Shown: piece after piece, positions 1 through 12,000 of the stretch
Numbering within the stretch: the stretch's first letter is position 1
Layout of the letters: each line of letters begins with the position of its first letter
Assembly (NCBI GenBank): GCA_034433375.1
Contig: DAOUAQ010000196.1
Location: 1-17,689 of the forward strand
DNA from: DSWT01 sp034433375
GTDB taxonomy: Bacteria > Chloroflexota > Anaerolineae > B4-G1 > SLSP01
DNA: 17,689 bases
Reading direction: 5' to 3'
The notes under the pieces: model-generated
Database searches by the model: none
Told to the model about the DNA's origin: nothing
The model's input: the letters and a program-made list of their open reading frames with translations, nothing else
Position numbers and translations under genes: made by a program

Positions 1-3000
1 ACGGGGGTGAAGCGCAGCGTCCCGGTCGTCTGCGGGCTGACGTAGGTGACGGTGGGGTGCGGGATCAGCGCGGGGTTGGAGGAGATCGCCGTAACCGCCA
101 GAGTCTGCGCCTCGTTGGCCGCCCCGCTGGTGATGCCGGTGAGGGCGACGGTTTGCTCGCCTGCGTCCTCGGCGATGGTCCGGTTGGAGATCGCGTCCAG
201 CGTGGGCGCGTCGTTGCTCGGGTTCACCGTCACCTGGAACGCGCGCACGGTCGTCGAGAAACCGTCGCTCACAGTGACGCTGATGGTCGCCGCGCCCCAC
301 TGGTCGGCCAGCGACGTGAAGCGCAGCGCGCCGGTCGTCTGCGGGCTGACGTAAGTGACGATCGGGTGTGGGATCAGCGCGGGATCGGAGGACAGGGCCG
401 TGACGGAGAGCGCCTGCACTTCGTTAGCCGCCCCGCTGGTGATGCCAGTCAGGGCGACGGTCTGCTCGCTCGCGTCTTCGGCGATGGCAAGATTGCCGAT
501 AGAATTCAGCGTCGGTGCGTCGTTGACCGAGATGATCACCACCGTCACCGTGGCCGTGGCGTACAGCAGGCCGTCGCCGATGGTGTAGGTGAAATGCTCC
601 GTCCCGTGCAGGTCGAGTGTGGGCGTGTAGCGCAGCGCAGCCCCCACGATGGCAACCTGGCCGAGCGTCGGCGTTCCCACCGCCGTCAGGGCCGGGATTT
701 GCCCGTCGGGGTCGCTGTCGTTGTCCAGCACGGTCAGGGTGATCGGCGTGTCCTCAGGCGTCGCAAAGGCGTCATCCACTGCGACCGGTGGGTCGTTCAG
801 ATTGCTGACCGTCACCGTGATGCGGGCGGTGGCTCGCAGGCCGCCGGGATCGCGCACGGTATAGGTGAAGGCATCTGTCCCGAAGAAGTTGAGCGTGGGC
901 GTGTAGGTGATGGTCGCGCCGTTGGTTGTCGCCGCGCCGTGCGCCGGGACGCCCAGGCTCGCTACCGTCAGGCTGTCGCCGTCCACGTCGTTGGCGTAGG
1001 TGGGGAAGGGCGTGAGGTTCACCGGGACATTTTCATTTGTTGCCACCGAGATGTCGGCGGCGGTCGGCGCGTCGTTGACCGGGTTCACCGTCACCAGAAG
1101 GGCGCGCACGGTCGTCGAAAGGCCGTCGCTCACGGTGACGCTGATGGTCGCCGCGCCCGACTGGTCGGCCAGCGGCGTGAAGGACAACGTACCGGTCGTC
1201 TGCGGGCTGGTGTAGGCGACGGTCGGGTGCGGGATCAACGCGACATTGGATGACTGCGCTGTAACGACCAGCGTTTGCGCTTCGTTAGCCGCCCCGCTGG
1301 TGACGCCGTTGAGGGCGACGGTTTGCTCGCCCGCGTCCTCGTCGAGAACGAGAGCAGTGAACGCATCCAGCGTGGGTGCATCGTTGATCGCGTTGATCGT
1401 CACCTGGAACGTCTGCGCGGTCGTCGAGATACCGTCGCTCACCGTGACCGTGATCGTCGTTATCCCCCATTGATCGGCGAGCGGCGTGAAGTGCAGTGTG
1501 CCGCTTGTCTCCGGGCTGGTGTAGGCGATAGTCGGGTGTGGGATCAGCATCACATTCGACGATTGAGCCGTGACGTTGAGCGTTTGCGCTTCGTTCGCTG
1601 CCCCAGTCGCGATGCCGGTCAGGTTGACGGTTTGCGGCCCCGCATCCTCGTCCAGGATGACATCACCGATGGCACCGAGTGTTGGAAGGTCGTTCACAGC
1701 GTTCACCACGACCGTAACGGTGGCCGTTGCTTGCAGCATACTATCGCTGATCGTATAGGTGAAGGTATCCGTGCCGTTCAGGTCGGTCGTCGGCGTGTAG
1801 CGCAGCACAGTCCCCAGTTTGGTGACCTGGCCCAGAAGCGGCGTGCCCCATGCGATCAGCGTAATCGGCTGGCTGTTAGGATCGCTGTCGTTGCTCAACA
1901 CATCAATCGTGAGTGCGGTATCCTCGTTTGTCGTGACCTCGTCGTCGACGGCGGTTGGCGGGTCATTAGGCCCGGTCACCGTGACTGTAATGCGAGCCGT
2001 GGCCTGCAAGCCGCCCGGATCGCTCACGGTATACGTGAAGGCGTTGGTGCCGATGAAGATCGGCCCCGATGTGTAGGTGATGATTTGCCCGTCGGTGGTG
2101 GCCGTCCCGTTGTCTGGCGTGCCCACGCCGATCACGGTCAACGGGTCGCCGTCCCCGTCGCCGGCATACAGCGGGTAAGGCGTGATCTGTAGTGGGAATC
2201 CGGCGGTCGTTTCTGTCACTACATCGTTGGCGTAGGGCGCGTCAGCGACCGATTGGACGGTGAGTGTTACGGTAGCGATGCCCGAGCTGGCGAGATCGTT
2301 GGTGACGCGGTAGGCGAAGCTATCTGGCCCGTGATAGTTGGCCGTTGGTGTGTAGACGAAGGAGCCGTCGGACCGCAGGAGCACCGTCCCATGGCTGGGG
2401 GCCGACTCGACCGTGACCGTCAGCGTTGTGCGCGTGTTGACGATGTCGTTGCGGAACACACCCGGCGCCGCCACGTCCAGCACAACGTCCTCATCGGTTG
2501 TATAGCTGTCGTCTACCGCCAGGAGATCGAAGTAGTAGACGTAGGCGCGGCCAGACAAGGCGGCATTCGGCGCGCCGACGACGAGGGTATCGTCATACAG
2601 CGCGAGCGCCGCGCCGAAGTGATTGTAGGCATTGCCGTCGGTGCGGGTGATCACTTCGGCCAGGCCCCAGTTGTTGGACAGAGGCACGCCGGGATTGGCG
2701 GGGTCGTAGTCGCGCAAGAAGACGTAGACTGCACCCTGCTCGGCGTTGCCGCCAATCTCGGCAAGCGGCGCGCCCACAGCGATCCGGTCGCCTGCGATGA
2801 CGACCGCAGCGCCAAACCCGCCGTTCAGAACGTCGGTGGGCGTCAGTGTAGCAACCTGCCCCCAGGCGTTGTCTCCGCCCTGGTTCTGGAGGTAAACGTA
2901 GACTTCTTCCACTTGGGTGTAGATGTCTTTCCCTTCGCTGCCGATGACAAGGGTATCGCCGTCTATGTCCACGCTCGCGCCGAACCCCGCGTCCGCAGAA

Positions 3001-6000
3001 GGCGTCGGGCTGGTCAACGTGAGAGGTAACGCTGTCCAGGTATAGTATGGCGGCCCCATCTTATCGTAGGTATACGTGTAAATCTTGGCCGCGCCCACGG
3101 GGATGACGACATCGCCTGGTTCACCCCAGTCCGGCGCACCCACGACGAGCGTGTTGCCGCTGAGGGCCAGGGCCGCCCCAAAGCTGCCGCTCAGGTCATA
3201 GAGATAAGAATAACCATCATCCCCGCCGGCATAGACAGTTCCGCCCATGAAACCGGGACTTGAAGGCGCGCCGATGATAAACGCATCTGGGCCAAGCTGC
3301 TCCACTGCGTAGCCGCCACGCTCGTCTACTGTGCCTAAGAACCAGGTTTGTGTGATGACCCACTGCCCATAGTCCGGGTTCGAGGGTTGTTCAGAGCGGA
3401 ATCGGTACGCCTCCCCGCCATTACCGGCATACGGCGCGCCGATCAGGATGTCGGGGACGACGTTGCCGGACAGGTAGCCTATGGCGACCGCTGAACCAAA
3501 GTCGCCGCCGGTGTGCGTGAACGTGGTAGATACCCCCCAGTTGCCGGACAAGTCGTTGTACCGCCAGAGGTAGGCCACTCCCCATCCATTGACAGGGGAT
3601 TCACCCTCCGTGTAGGTCATCATCTCGCCGGGCGCGCCGATGAGGAGATAGTCGTTATACACCGAAAGCGCCCTGCCAAACCGCCTGTCGGTGTCATCGG
3701 CGGTGGGTGAGAGGATGTCGCCGGGCCGTATGGTGATGGAAAGGGCCGCAGAAGCCGCCAGTGGTTTGGGCTGCGCCGGTTGGGAGTAGGGAGTAGGAAG
3801 TAGGGAGTAGGCAGGATGCTCCGCCGGCGCGGGCGCGGTGTCAAGCGCAGGTGCAGGCAGCACCTTCACACTCCCCTGCACTGCCGGGAGCGGGCCGAGC
3901 GCAATCGCCAGCGCGTTGCCCGGCGTGGCGTAAGTCCCTACCTGCTGCGGGCTGGCCGGGTTGGCGATGTTGATGACGCGCAGGCCGCCCGCGTCATCGG
4001 CCAGGTAGACGTAGTTGCCCTGCACCACCACATCGGAGGCGAGGCCGGGCGTGTCCAGCAGAACCGGCGCGGCGCTCGGATTGGCGAGGTTCACGATCGC
4101 CAACCCCCGGCTGCCGTCGGCGATGTAGGCATAGTTACCGGATACCACGACGCTGCGCCCGTCGCCGGCGGTGTTGTAGGATGCGGTATCGTTGGGGAGG
4201 CTTGGGTTGGCGAGGCTCACGCGCCACAGCGCCCCGGACGGTGCGTATACTTGATTGCCTGCGATAGCGAAGCGCCCGGCGACGGAGGGCCGTTTCGTCC
4301 AGGCCCCGGCCTCGAACAGACCATAAACATTCACCGTGCAGTCCGCCGTCAGACGATAGACTTTGTTCGCCAGGCTCGATTGGCCGACCGTCGCCAGGTA
4401 CCACGGCGATCGATAATAGTCCGTCGCGCTGACCACGCCCGCGCCGCACGGCGAAGAGAACCCGTTGAGCACCAGGTTGAAATCTTCGGCGACGGTCGCG
4501 TAGCGGTACTGCGCGCCGCTCAGCGTCCGCGTGATGGCCACGCGCGGCGCGAGCGTGTCTACTTGCCCGTTCCACACCTGCGCGTTGAGGTCGGCGACGC
4601 CGGTATGCCCGGCCGTATCCACGCCGCGCAGGACGAGCGCATACGAGCCTTCCAGACCGGCCGGCACACTCGCGCTCCAACGGCTCAGGTTCACGCCGCT
4701 GCCGGACTGGGCCAGGGTCGTCGCCTGCCAGCCGGTCTTGTACAGTGTGTCTACTTCCAACGGCAAGAGCGCGCGCGGATAGATCTGGACATCATCCAAT
4801 TTGCCGCGCCAGTAGCGCAAGCTGGAAGGCAGCGCCGCCAGCGTCCACGCCACATCGACTGCATAGCCGCCGGAGGAGAGCCGTTGGCTGCCTGTCCCCG
4901 GTTGTGGATCGAAGGTGATACTGCGTTGCCAACTCGTGGCCCACCGGTACGAGATTTGCAGGGTGGATTGCGAGCACAGCAGGTCCGGCACATTGAGCGT
5001 GATCGGAACGTATGGCGTGGCCGGGCTGGTCCCATGGGAAAGAGACTTGCCGTCAAGTGCCACATCGTAGTAGCCCATGCTGATGGGCGTGAATGTGAGA
5101 TTCTGGAATTTGACACAGCCGGCCACCGTGGGGGAGCCGCGCCCGATGTCGAACCCTGACGTGTTCGCCGGAAGCTGGCCCGCAAACGCCGTGGTGGTCG
5201 CGCGCTGCACGCCGTTCACATACAGGTTATAGGTTACGCCGTCGAACGTGGCCGCCACGTGGTTCCATGCGTTTTCGGTCAACGCGGCGGGTGTGTACGC
5301 AATGAGCGCCTGTGTTCCATTGCCAAAGCCACCGACCAGGACATTTCGGTTGAGCACCTGGAGGGTGGGATAGCTGTATCGCGTATCCGTGTAAGCGTCG
5401 CTGCTCAGGATGGGATAGGGATTGTTGTCCTCCGGAGATGGGTACACCCAGGCGGCCACGCTGAAGCGCGAGCCGGGGAGCAGGCCAGGTTGCGGCTCAA
5501 CGGCGACATAGTCATCCACGCCGTCGAGGCGTAAACCAGAACCGCCGACCGCCCCGGACGTGGCTTTGTTCGCGCTATCCGCCCCGGTATACAGCACGCC
5601 GTCGTGTCCCCAGCCCGAGGCGTCGGACAGCGTTGTGCCGTCCGCGGCCCACGCTTCGTCAAGCGTGAGCCGGAGCGTTGGCTCGGCGCCGAGGTACAAC
5701 CGTTCGCGGAGCGTCTCGGCGGACAGGGCGCGGTCGAACATCCGCACGTCGTCAATGACGCCGGGGAAGCGATGGCTTACGCCGTCCGAGCGGCTGCCCA
5801 CCGCCGAGACCCCGGTACATTGCGCCATGCTGCCCGCAGCCGCTGTGCTGGCGACCAGTTGCCCGTCGCGGTAGAGTCGAATCGTCGCGCCGTCATACGT
5901 CCCGGCCAGGTGAACCCAGGTATTGAGCGGGATAGCCACGGCTTGCTCGGCGTACCGCCACGTGCTGCCCACTTTGACCCAGATGCGCGGGTAGTGATTG

Positions 6001-9000
6001 ACTTTATCTTCGTTGAGCGACAGCAACAGACCGCAGCTCTTGGCTTCTTTGTAGGAGATGATGGTTTCGCGCGCGCCGGTTTGGCCCGTGCGCTTGACCC
6101 AGGCCGAGACGGTGGCGTTCGTAAACGTCCCGAAGTTGGGCAACGCGATGGTCGTTTGCTTGCCGTCGAAGGCCGCCGCGCTGCCGGAGTGCCCCACCAC
6201 CCCGTAACTGGGGCAAGCCGCGCCCGTGCATGTGCCGTGATGCGCCTTGCCGTCGCTGCCGGGCAGCGCGATATCATACCAGGTGAGCAGTCCACTCTGG
6301 TCGGGCATATCGTCGAGCGCCAGGTGCAGGACTTCGCCGGGCAGCGGCGTTTCGTTGTAGAGCGGGGAGCCGGGCAGCGTGGGCCGCCAAGCCACTTGCG
6401 CGCTGCTCAGCCCGGCGACTTTGGACTGCGCCAGGGCACGCACTTCTTCGGGCAGCAGCGCCCGCGCGACGATCACCAGCTCGTCGAGGAACCCTACATA
6501 AGACTCAACGAGCGACGCGCTGCCGGCGTTGGTCCCCCCGCCAATCAGCAGGAGGTCGTCGAGGTCGGCTTGCAGGGCTGTGGTTGCGGTGAAGACGGTT
6601 TGCAGTTGGCCGTTTTGATACAGGCTGACTGCGTTATCATCCCCAACGACCACCGCCACATGCGCCCATTCGTTGGTTCGCAGTGTACCGGCGGTGTAGG
6701 TGCGCGGGCTGGCGCCCAGGGCTGCGAACAGCAGTTTGTCGTTTTGCAACCCGAGGCTAAAGCCATTGGCGCTCCGCGTCTGGGCTGTCGCTACAAGCCG
6801 CTGGATGCCGGACAGCGTATCGGGTCGGATCCAAGCTGCCACCGACAGACCGGCCGCGCGCTCGTTGATTGCGCTATGCGCGACCTGGAGGCTCTGCGTC
6901 CCCCCGAAGCGCGCTGCTTTGCCGTACATCCCGGTGGCGCCGGCTTCGGGACATGCGCCAAAGCACGTGGCGTGGAGCAACGCGCCGCCGTTGTCATAGA
7001 AAAGGGTGGCTCCCGCGCTCTCTTCGAAGTGCAGCAGGAGCGCCGTATCGCGCGGGGCCGGCGCTTCGCTCAGCGTGCCTTGCACCGACTGGGTGGACGT
7101 GATCGCCGTCGTCGGCAGTTGAGCGTCGCCGCCGGGGGCGGCAGCGTCTACCAAAATTGTGCCGAGCACGAGGCTCGCCTGATTGCCGATACGGTCGGCG
7201 GCTTCCAGGCGGACGGTGTAGCGACCCGTCGGGCGCGCCTCCGCGATGCGATAGGTAACAGCCCAGGTATTCCCGGCCAGCGTGACGGCTTGCGCCTGCC
7301 CGCCGACAATCGCGCCGTTCGCATCCAGCAGCGCCACCCGGACGCTATCCAGTTGGAGGCCGCTGCCGGACGTAGACGTGCTGCCGATATTGGGATCGGA
7401 GACGATGCCACTTAAATCCACCAACCAATGGTTGGAAAGCGTGGGGTGCAGCCGCGCGGAAAGCAAGGTATCGGAAGGGATACTCAGGTTTGCCGCAGGC
7501 GGCGTCGCATCCACGTACAAGATTGTGTTGGCCGAGGTCGCCTGATTGCCGGCCCAGTCCGTGGCGCGAGTGGCGAAGGTGTACTGCCCCTCGCCGCTCG
7601 TCTTGAAGAACGGGCACCAGGCCGTGTCTCCGACTGAATCTGTACACGCCGGCGCCGCCACGGTCATCTGGTTTCCACTGCCTTTGGTCACCAGCAGTTC
7701 CACCTGGCTCACACCGGCGTATTCATCCTGCGCGGCGACGTACATCAACACATCCTGGTTCGCCAGGTAAGGCAGGTCCGCGTTGTAAGAACGCAGGGCC
7801 GACATGGGTGCGGTCGCGTCCACGAACAGCGCGTCGCTGCGGTGTTCCTGCACCAGCTTGCCCTGGTAGCGGAAGATGTCCCGCACCGCGTAGGCGTTGA
7901 GGGCGTGATCATACAGCGAGACCTCATCCAGCCGCCCAAAGAACGGATTGCCCGTACTCAGCCCGCCAAGCGAGACATCGTCCGTAGTGGCACACGCCGT
8001 ACCGCTCACGGCGACGCTGCCCTGTTCGTACCCGTTCACATAGATGCGGGCCGCGCTGCCGTCGTAAGTGCCCACCACATAGTTCCACTGGTTGGGCAAC
8101 AGTTGCACCTGGCTGGCGACCGCCACCGCCGCGCCGCACGCGCTGCCCGATGCGGGCGCGAGGGTCAGTGTAGCGGTGAGACCGCCGGCCGGGATGGAGA
8201 GTTTGTAATTATTGCCCTTGCTCACCAACACTTGTTCGTTATTCTTGATAGCCGCCGGTTGCACCCAGGCCCCCACGCTAAAGCGCGGCAAGTTGAGGCT
8301 CGTATTGGCGGCAATCGTAATCCGGTCTGTCGTGTGGCCGGGCGCCATGTTGAATTCAACCGCTTGCCCGGCTTGCCCGTCTGCGCCCGCCGCCGGGCAG
8401 TTCGCGCATGTCCCGGAGAACGCGCCGGTGACACTGGTAAACTGCGTCGCGCCGGACGCCTCATCCAGGCGCAGATGGACGATGGGCGCTTCTTGATAGA
8501 TGGTTTGGATGCCGGCGTCAGAGGGCGGGAGGGTAAAAACGCGGACATCATCAATCGTGCCGGCCCAGTACGAGCCGCCGGCCGGATGGCGGCCCACGAC
8601 CAGGGGCCGAGTGGTCCACGAGTTGGCCGTTACGGTCGTGACCAACTGGCCGTTCAGGTAGAATTTGACCTGGTTTCCCGTCAGGGTCGTAGCGACGTGC
8701 TGCCAGGCGTTGGGCGTGACCGCTGCGCCGGTATCCACGAGCGTGCTGCCGTTCAGCACCTTCCAGCGCAGACCCTCGCGCATGATGGCCCAACTGCCCG
8801 TACTGAGCACTGCGCGGGTGGTGGTGTCCAGAGTCGTAGGCCGCACCCAGGCCATGAGTGCGCCGCCTTGCGCCGTGTCGAGCGTCAACGTCGTGCTCAG
8901 CCAATCGCTCGCGCCGTCGAACAGCGCGGCCTGGTTGATACGCCCGGCCACGCCCGTGGTGGGGCAAGCCCCGCCGGCGCTGGCGCAGAAGGCGTTGCTC

Positions 9001-12000
9001 TGGCGGCTCAGGTCTACCGCGTTTTCAAAGGACGCCACGCCCGGCGCTTCGTCCAGCTTGAGGTGGAGCGTCAGTCCGGCGGCCCGGTACAGCTCGTCAA
9101 TCTCTTCGGTGGAGAGCGGACGTCGGTAGATGGCGACATCGTCCAACGTCCCACGGAAGGGCATGGCGTCGTTATAGAAGGCCCACCGGGTGTCATCGCC
9201 CAGGTACAGGCCGGCGTAGCGATCCTTATCGTTCAAGGCTATAAAGCGCAAGCCGGGTTTGGTGGTATCGAAGGGGAAGTCGGTGGTACATGCCTCCGTC
9301 CCATCCGTGCTCTTCAGGCATCGATCGTGATTTTTCAAATCATGGCGATGCACGAGGCCTAGCGTAGCGTAACCGCTCACGCTTTTCGAAAGGTCCACAT
9401 CGATGTTAGCGCCGTCAGAGAGGTTGGTCCACGAGCAACCACTGCATACGTTGCCATTCCATTTCAGGCTGAAATCACCCTCCAACACGTCGCCACTGGT
9501 GGTGGGCCACGTATCGTAGACGTGTAATTGGTCAATCCAGACGCTACCGCGCTGACCGGAAGACCCGACGCGCAGGGCTGTAGCCGTGGTAGGTTTGGCG
9601 CTATTCAAATACCAGCTTGCTACGCGCACATTGTTGACGTAGAGGTTCAACTCGCTGGCGTTGTACGTGGCGATGACGTGGTTCCAGGCATTGGCGGTTA
9701 GCACTGTATTGGTCGAGGTGCGCGACACCCATTGGTTGCCGTCGCCGAAGCCCACCCGGACGTGACGGCCCACCATCTGCAACGAGGGATATGCGGTCTT
9801 TGCGCCGCTCTGCTCGCCCATAATGCCCTGCGCGTAGGGCGGGCTGAACGCGAACTGGACTTGATTGCCGTACACCGAATCGGAACGGACTTCGATGGTA
9901 TGCACACCCGCGTTGAGATAGTAGTGCAAGTTGGACGCTGTTCTGTCCCAATACTCGACATAAGAGGCGCTGTCTTCCCAGGGATCGGCGGAAGCGATTT
10001 GGACGCCGTCCACGTAGACCCTGGCCTTGCCCTGGAGACTGCTCCGCACGGTAAAGTCATAGTAGCCGGCCGGGAAGTCGAAGTCCCCTTTATAGTAGCG
10101 GGTGTAGCCGCCCGCAGGGGTTGTGACATCCAACATCAGGCCGCTGGCGGGATCTATCCAACCGTCCCAGCTCACACATCCGGTTTTGTACGGCGTCGAG
10201 GCCAGGTAGTAGCCAGCCTCGAAATGACAAGCCGTGTTCACCGGTTCGGGCTGCGGGTTGGGCTTGACCCAGGCGGCGAGTGTGAACTGGCCGTCACTCA
10301 GGTCGAGGCTGGGGCGGCTGGCGATGCTGAGATAGTCGTTGCCGTCAAATTTGCCGCTCCACGGGCCGGTCACGCCGGAGGCGCGGGTCGGGCACGTGGA
10401 GCCACTGCACGTACCGCCGTTACTCAGCCCGGAGTCATCGGCAAAATACATTTTCGGGTCTAGCGGCGTCGGGCCTGTCGTTTGCTCAAACTGGACACGC
10501 AGGACCGGACGCCCGTACAATTCGCCGATTTCGTTGATGGTGAGGGGGCGGTTGTACGCGCGCACATCGTCCAACCAACCTTGCCACGCGCTGCCCAGGG
10601 TCACGGCGCCTGCGCCGGTGAAAGCCGCGATGCCGGTGCGGCTGGCCTTCAGTTCGGTGTTGACGTAAATCGCCTGCTCGGATTTCTCCTTATCGTAGCG
10701 GAAGACCAGGTGATACCAGCGATTCGCCGCCAGGGCGGTGGGGCTGGATAAGACATTGCCGCCGAAGTCCATCGCCGGTTTGCCGTTAAGCAACATCAAT
10801 TTTAACCGGGGCGTCCCGCTCGTGCTCAGGATGTGCCGCTCGCCGCTCAGGTCGTTGGTGTTGACCCAGACGGAGACGGCGAAACTGGAATCGGTGAGAC
10901 CCAGGCGGGCCGCATCGGGCAGGGCAACGGATTGGGTGCCGTTGAACTTGAGCGCGTAATCGAAGTAACCGGCTTCCGCGCGCGTGGGGCACGTTGTCCC
11001 GGCGCACGTCCCATTGGCTGCCGGTAACGTGCCGGCATGGTCCAGGAACACGGTTTGCGTTGCATCTTCGTCCAGCGGCAGCCAGAGTTGGGCGTAGTTG
11101 GATTGCTCGCGCCAATCGGTGATGAGCGCCTCGGCGGTTTGGGTGACGCTGATGGGGCGTGTGTCCTGGGAGGCGATCCCCAAACTGCCGGCCATGCTTG
11201 TCTCCGCGAGCGGCTGGAGCACGAAGGTCTGCGGATCCGGCGTCCGCACGGCCAGCGCGGGCGCGCTGCTGAATGACAGCAATCCCTGGGCGTAGCGGCC
11301 TAGCAGTTTGTTCGCCAGCGTAGCCGTATAAGCCAGCGTTTGCTCCGGCTGGACAACCCTATCGTTGAGGTTAAAACGGCCCGCCATCACGGCTTGCACT
11401 TCCGCCGTACTGAGCGCGCGGTCGAAGAAGACCACATCATTGAGCCGCCCGACGAGGGTATTTAGGGTGGATGTAGCGCCGATCACCAGCGCATCGTCCG
11501 TATCCGGTTGGGCCGGGTTAGCGGCTGTCACCTTTTGCCGGAACACGCCGTTGACGTAGAACGAGACCGCATTGGCGCTGTCCATCACCGCCGCCACGTG
11601 CGTCCATTGGTTGGCTTGCAAGCCGACGGAGGCGTTGTAGGTGGTCACGTTGTATGTTCTAAAGGATAGGCTGGTGTTCGACAGGCCAAACGCAAAGCCA
11701 TTACTGCTGCTGAGCGCGGTGTCCGTCGCCAGAATGTTTTGATTGCCCGACACGGTGGTGGGGCGTATCCAGGCCGCCACGGTGAAGTTGTTGCGCGCGC
11801 GGTTCACCGGGCCGTTGAGCAAGCGCAAGGCATCGCCGCTGCCGAACTGGGCGGCGTAGGCGTAGCGCCCGTCCTGCCCGGCGTCGGGGCATGTGGCCGG
11901 TACGCACGTGGCGACGTTGGTGACATTGGCGTCATCCCGGAAGGTCTGCGCGCCGGCGGCTTCGGCCAGGCGCAGCAGCATGACGGGCGCATGGGTCTCT

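Larger units (their letters stand above)
9075..10505 (-). other. LamG domain 3, expanded by two insertions (residues 2345-2821)
   Basis: At 477 residues this is more than twice the size of its neighbours. LamG landmarks are present at both ends: CSGSTCP, FTLAAWVKP, AWNHVIATYNASELNLYVNN and, at the end, GTLDDVAIYRRPLSTEEIDELY. A PA14-like segment interrupts it after AAWVKP. A second insertion of about 120 residues separates an early closing strand (VWIDQLHVYD) from the final LDDVAIYRRP, so the closing strand occurs twice. Confidence 0.82.

Noticed and set aside
3..2234. Regularly spaced repeats as a CRISPR-like array
   Set aside because: Units of 273-309 bases are continuous coding sequence with diverged repeats and no unique spacers. 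They are protein domain repeats.
3816..9362. Other long plus-strand open frames (3816-5159, 5604-7415, 7842-9362)
   Set aside because: These are the same codon-aligned antisense effect. They overlie well-defined LamG, Ig-like and LVIVD modules on the minus strand and have low-complexity Arg/Gly/Gln/Val composition.
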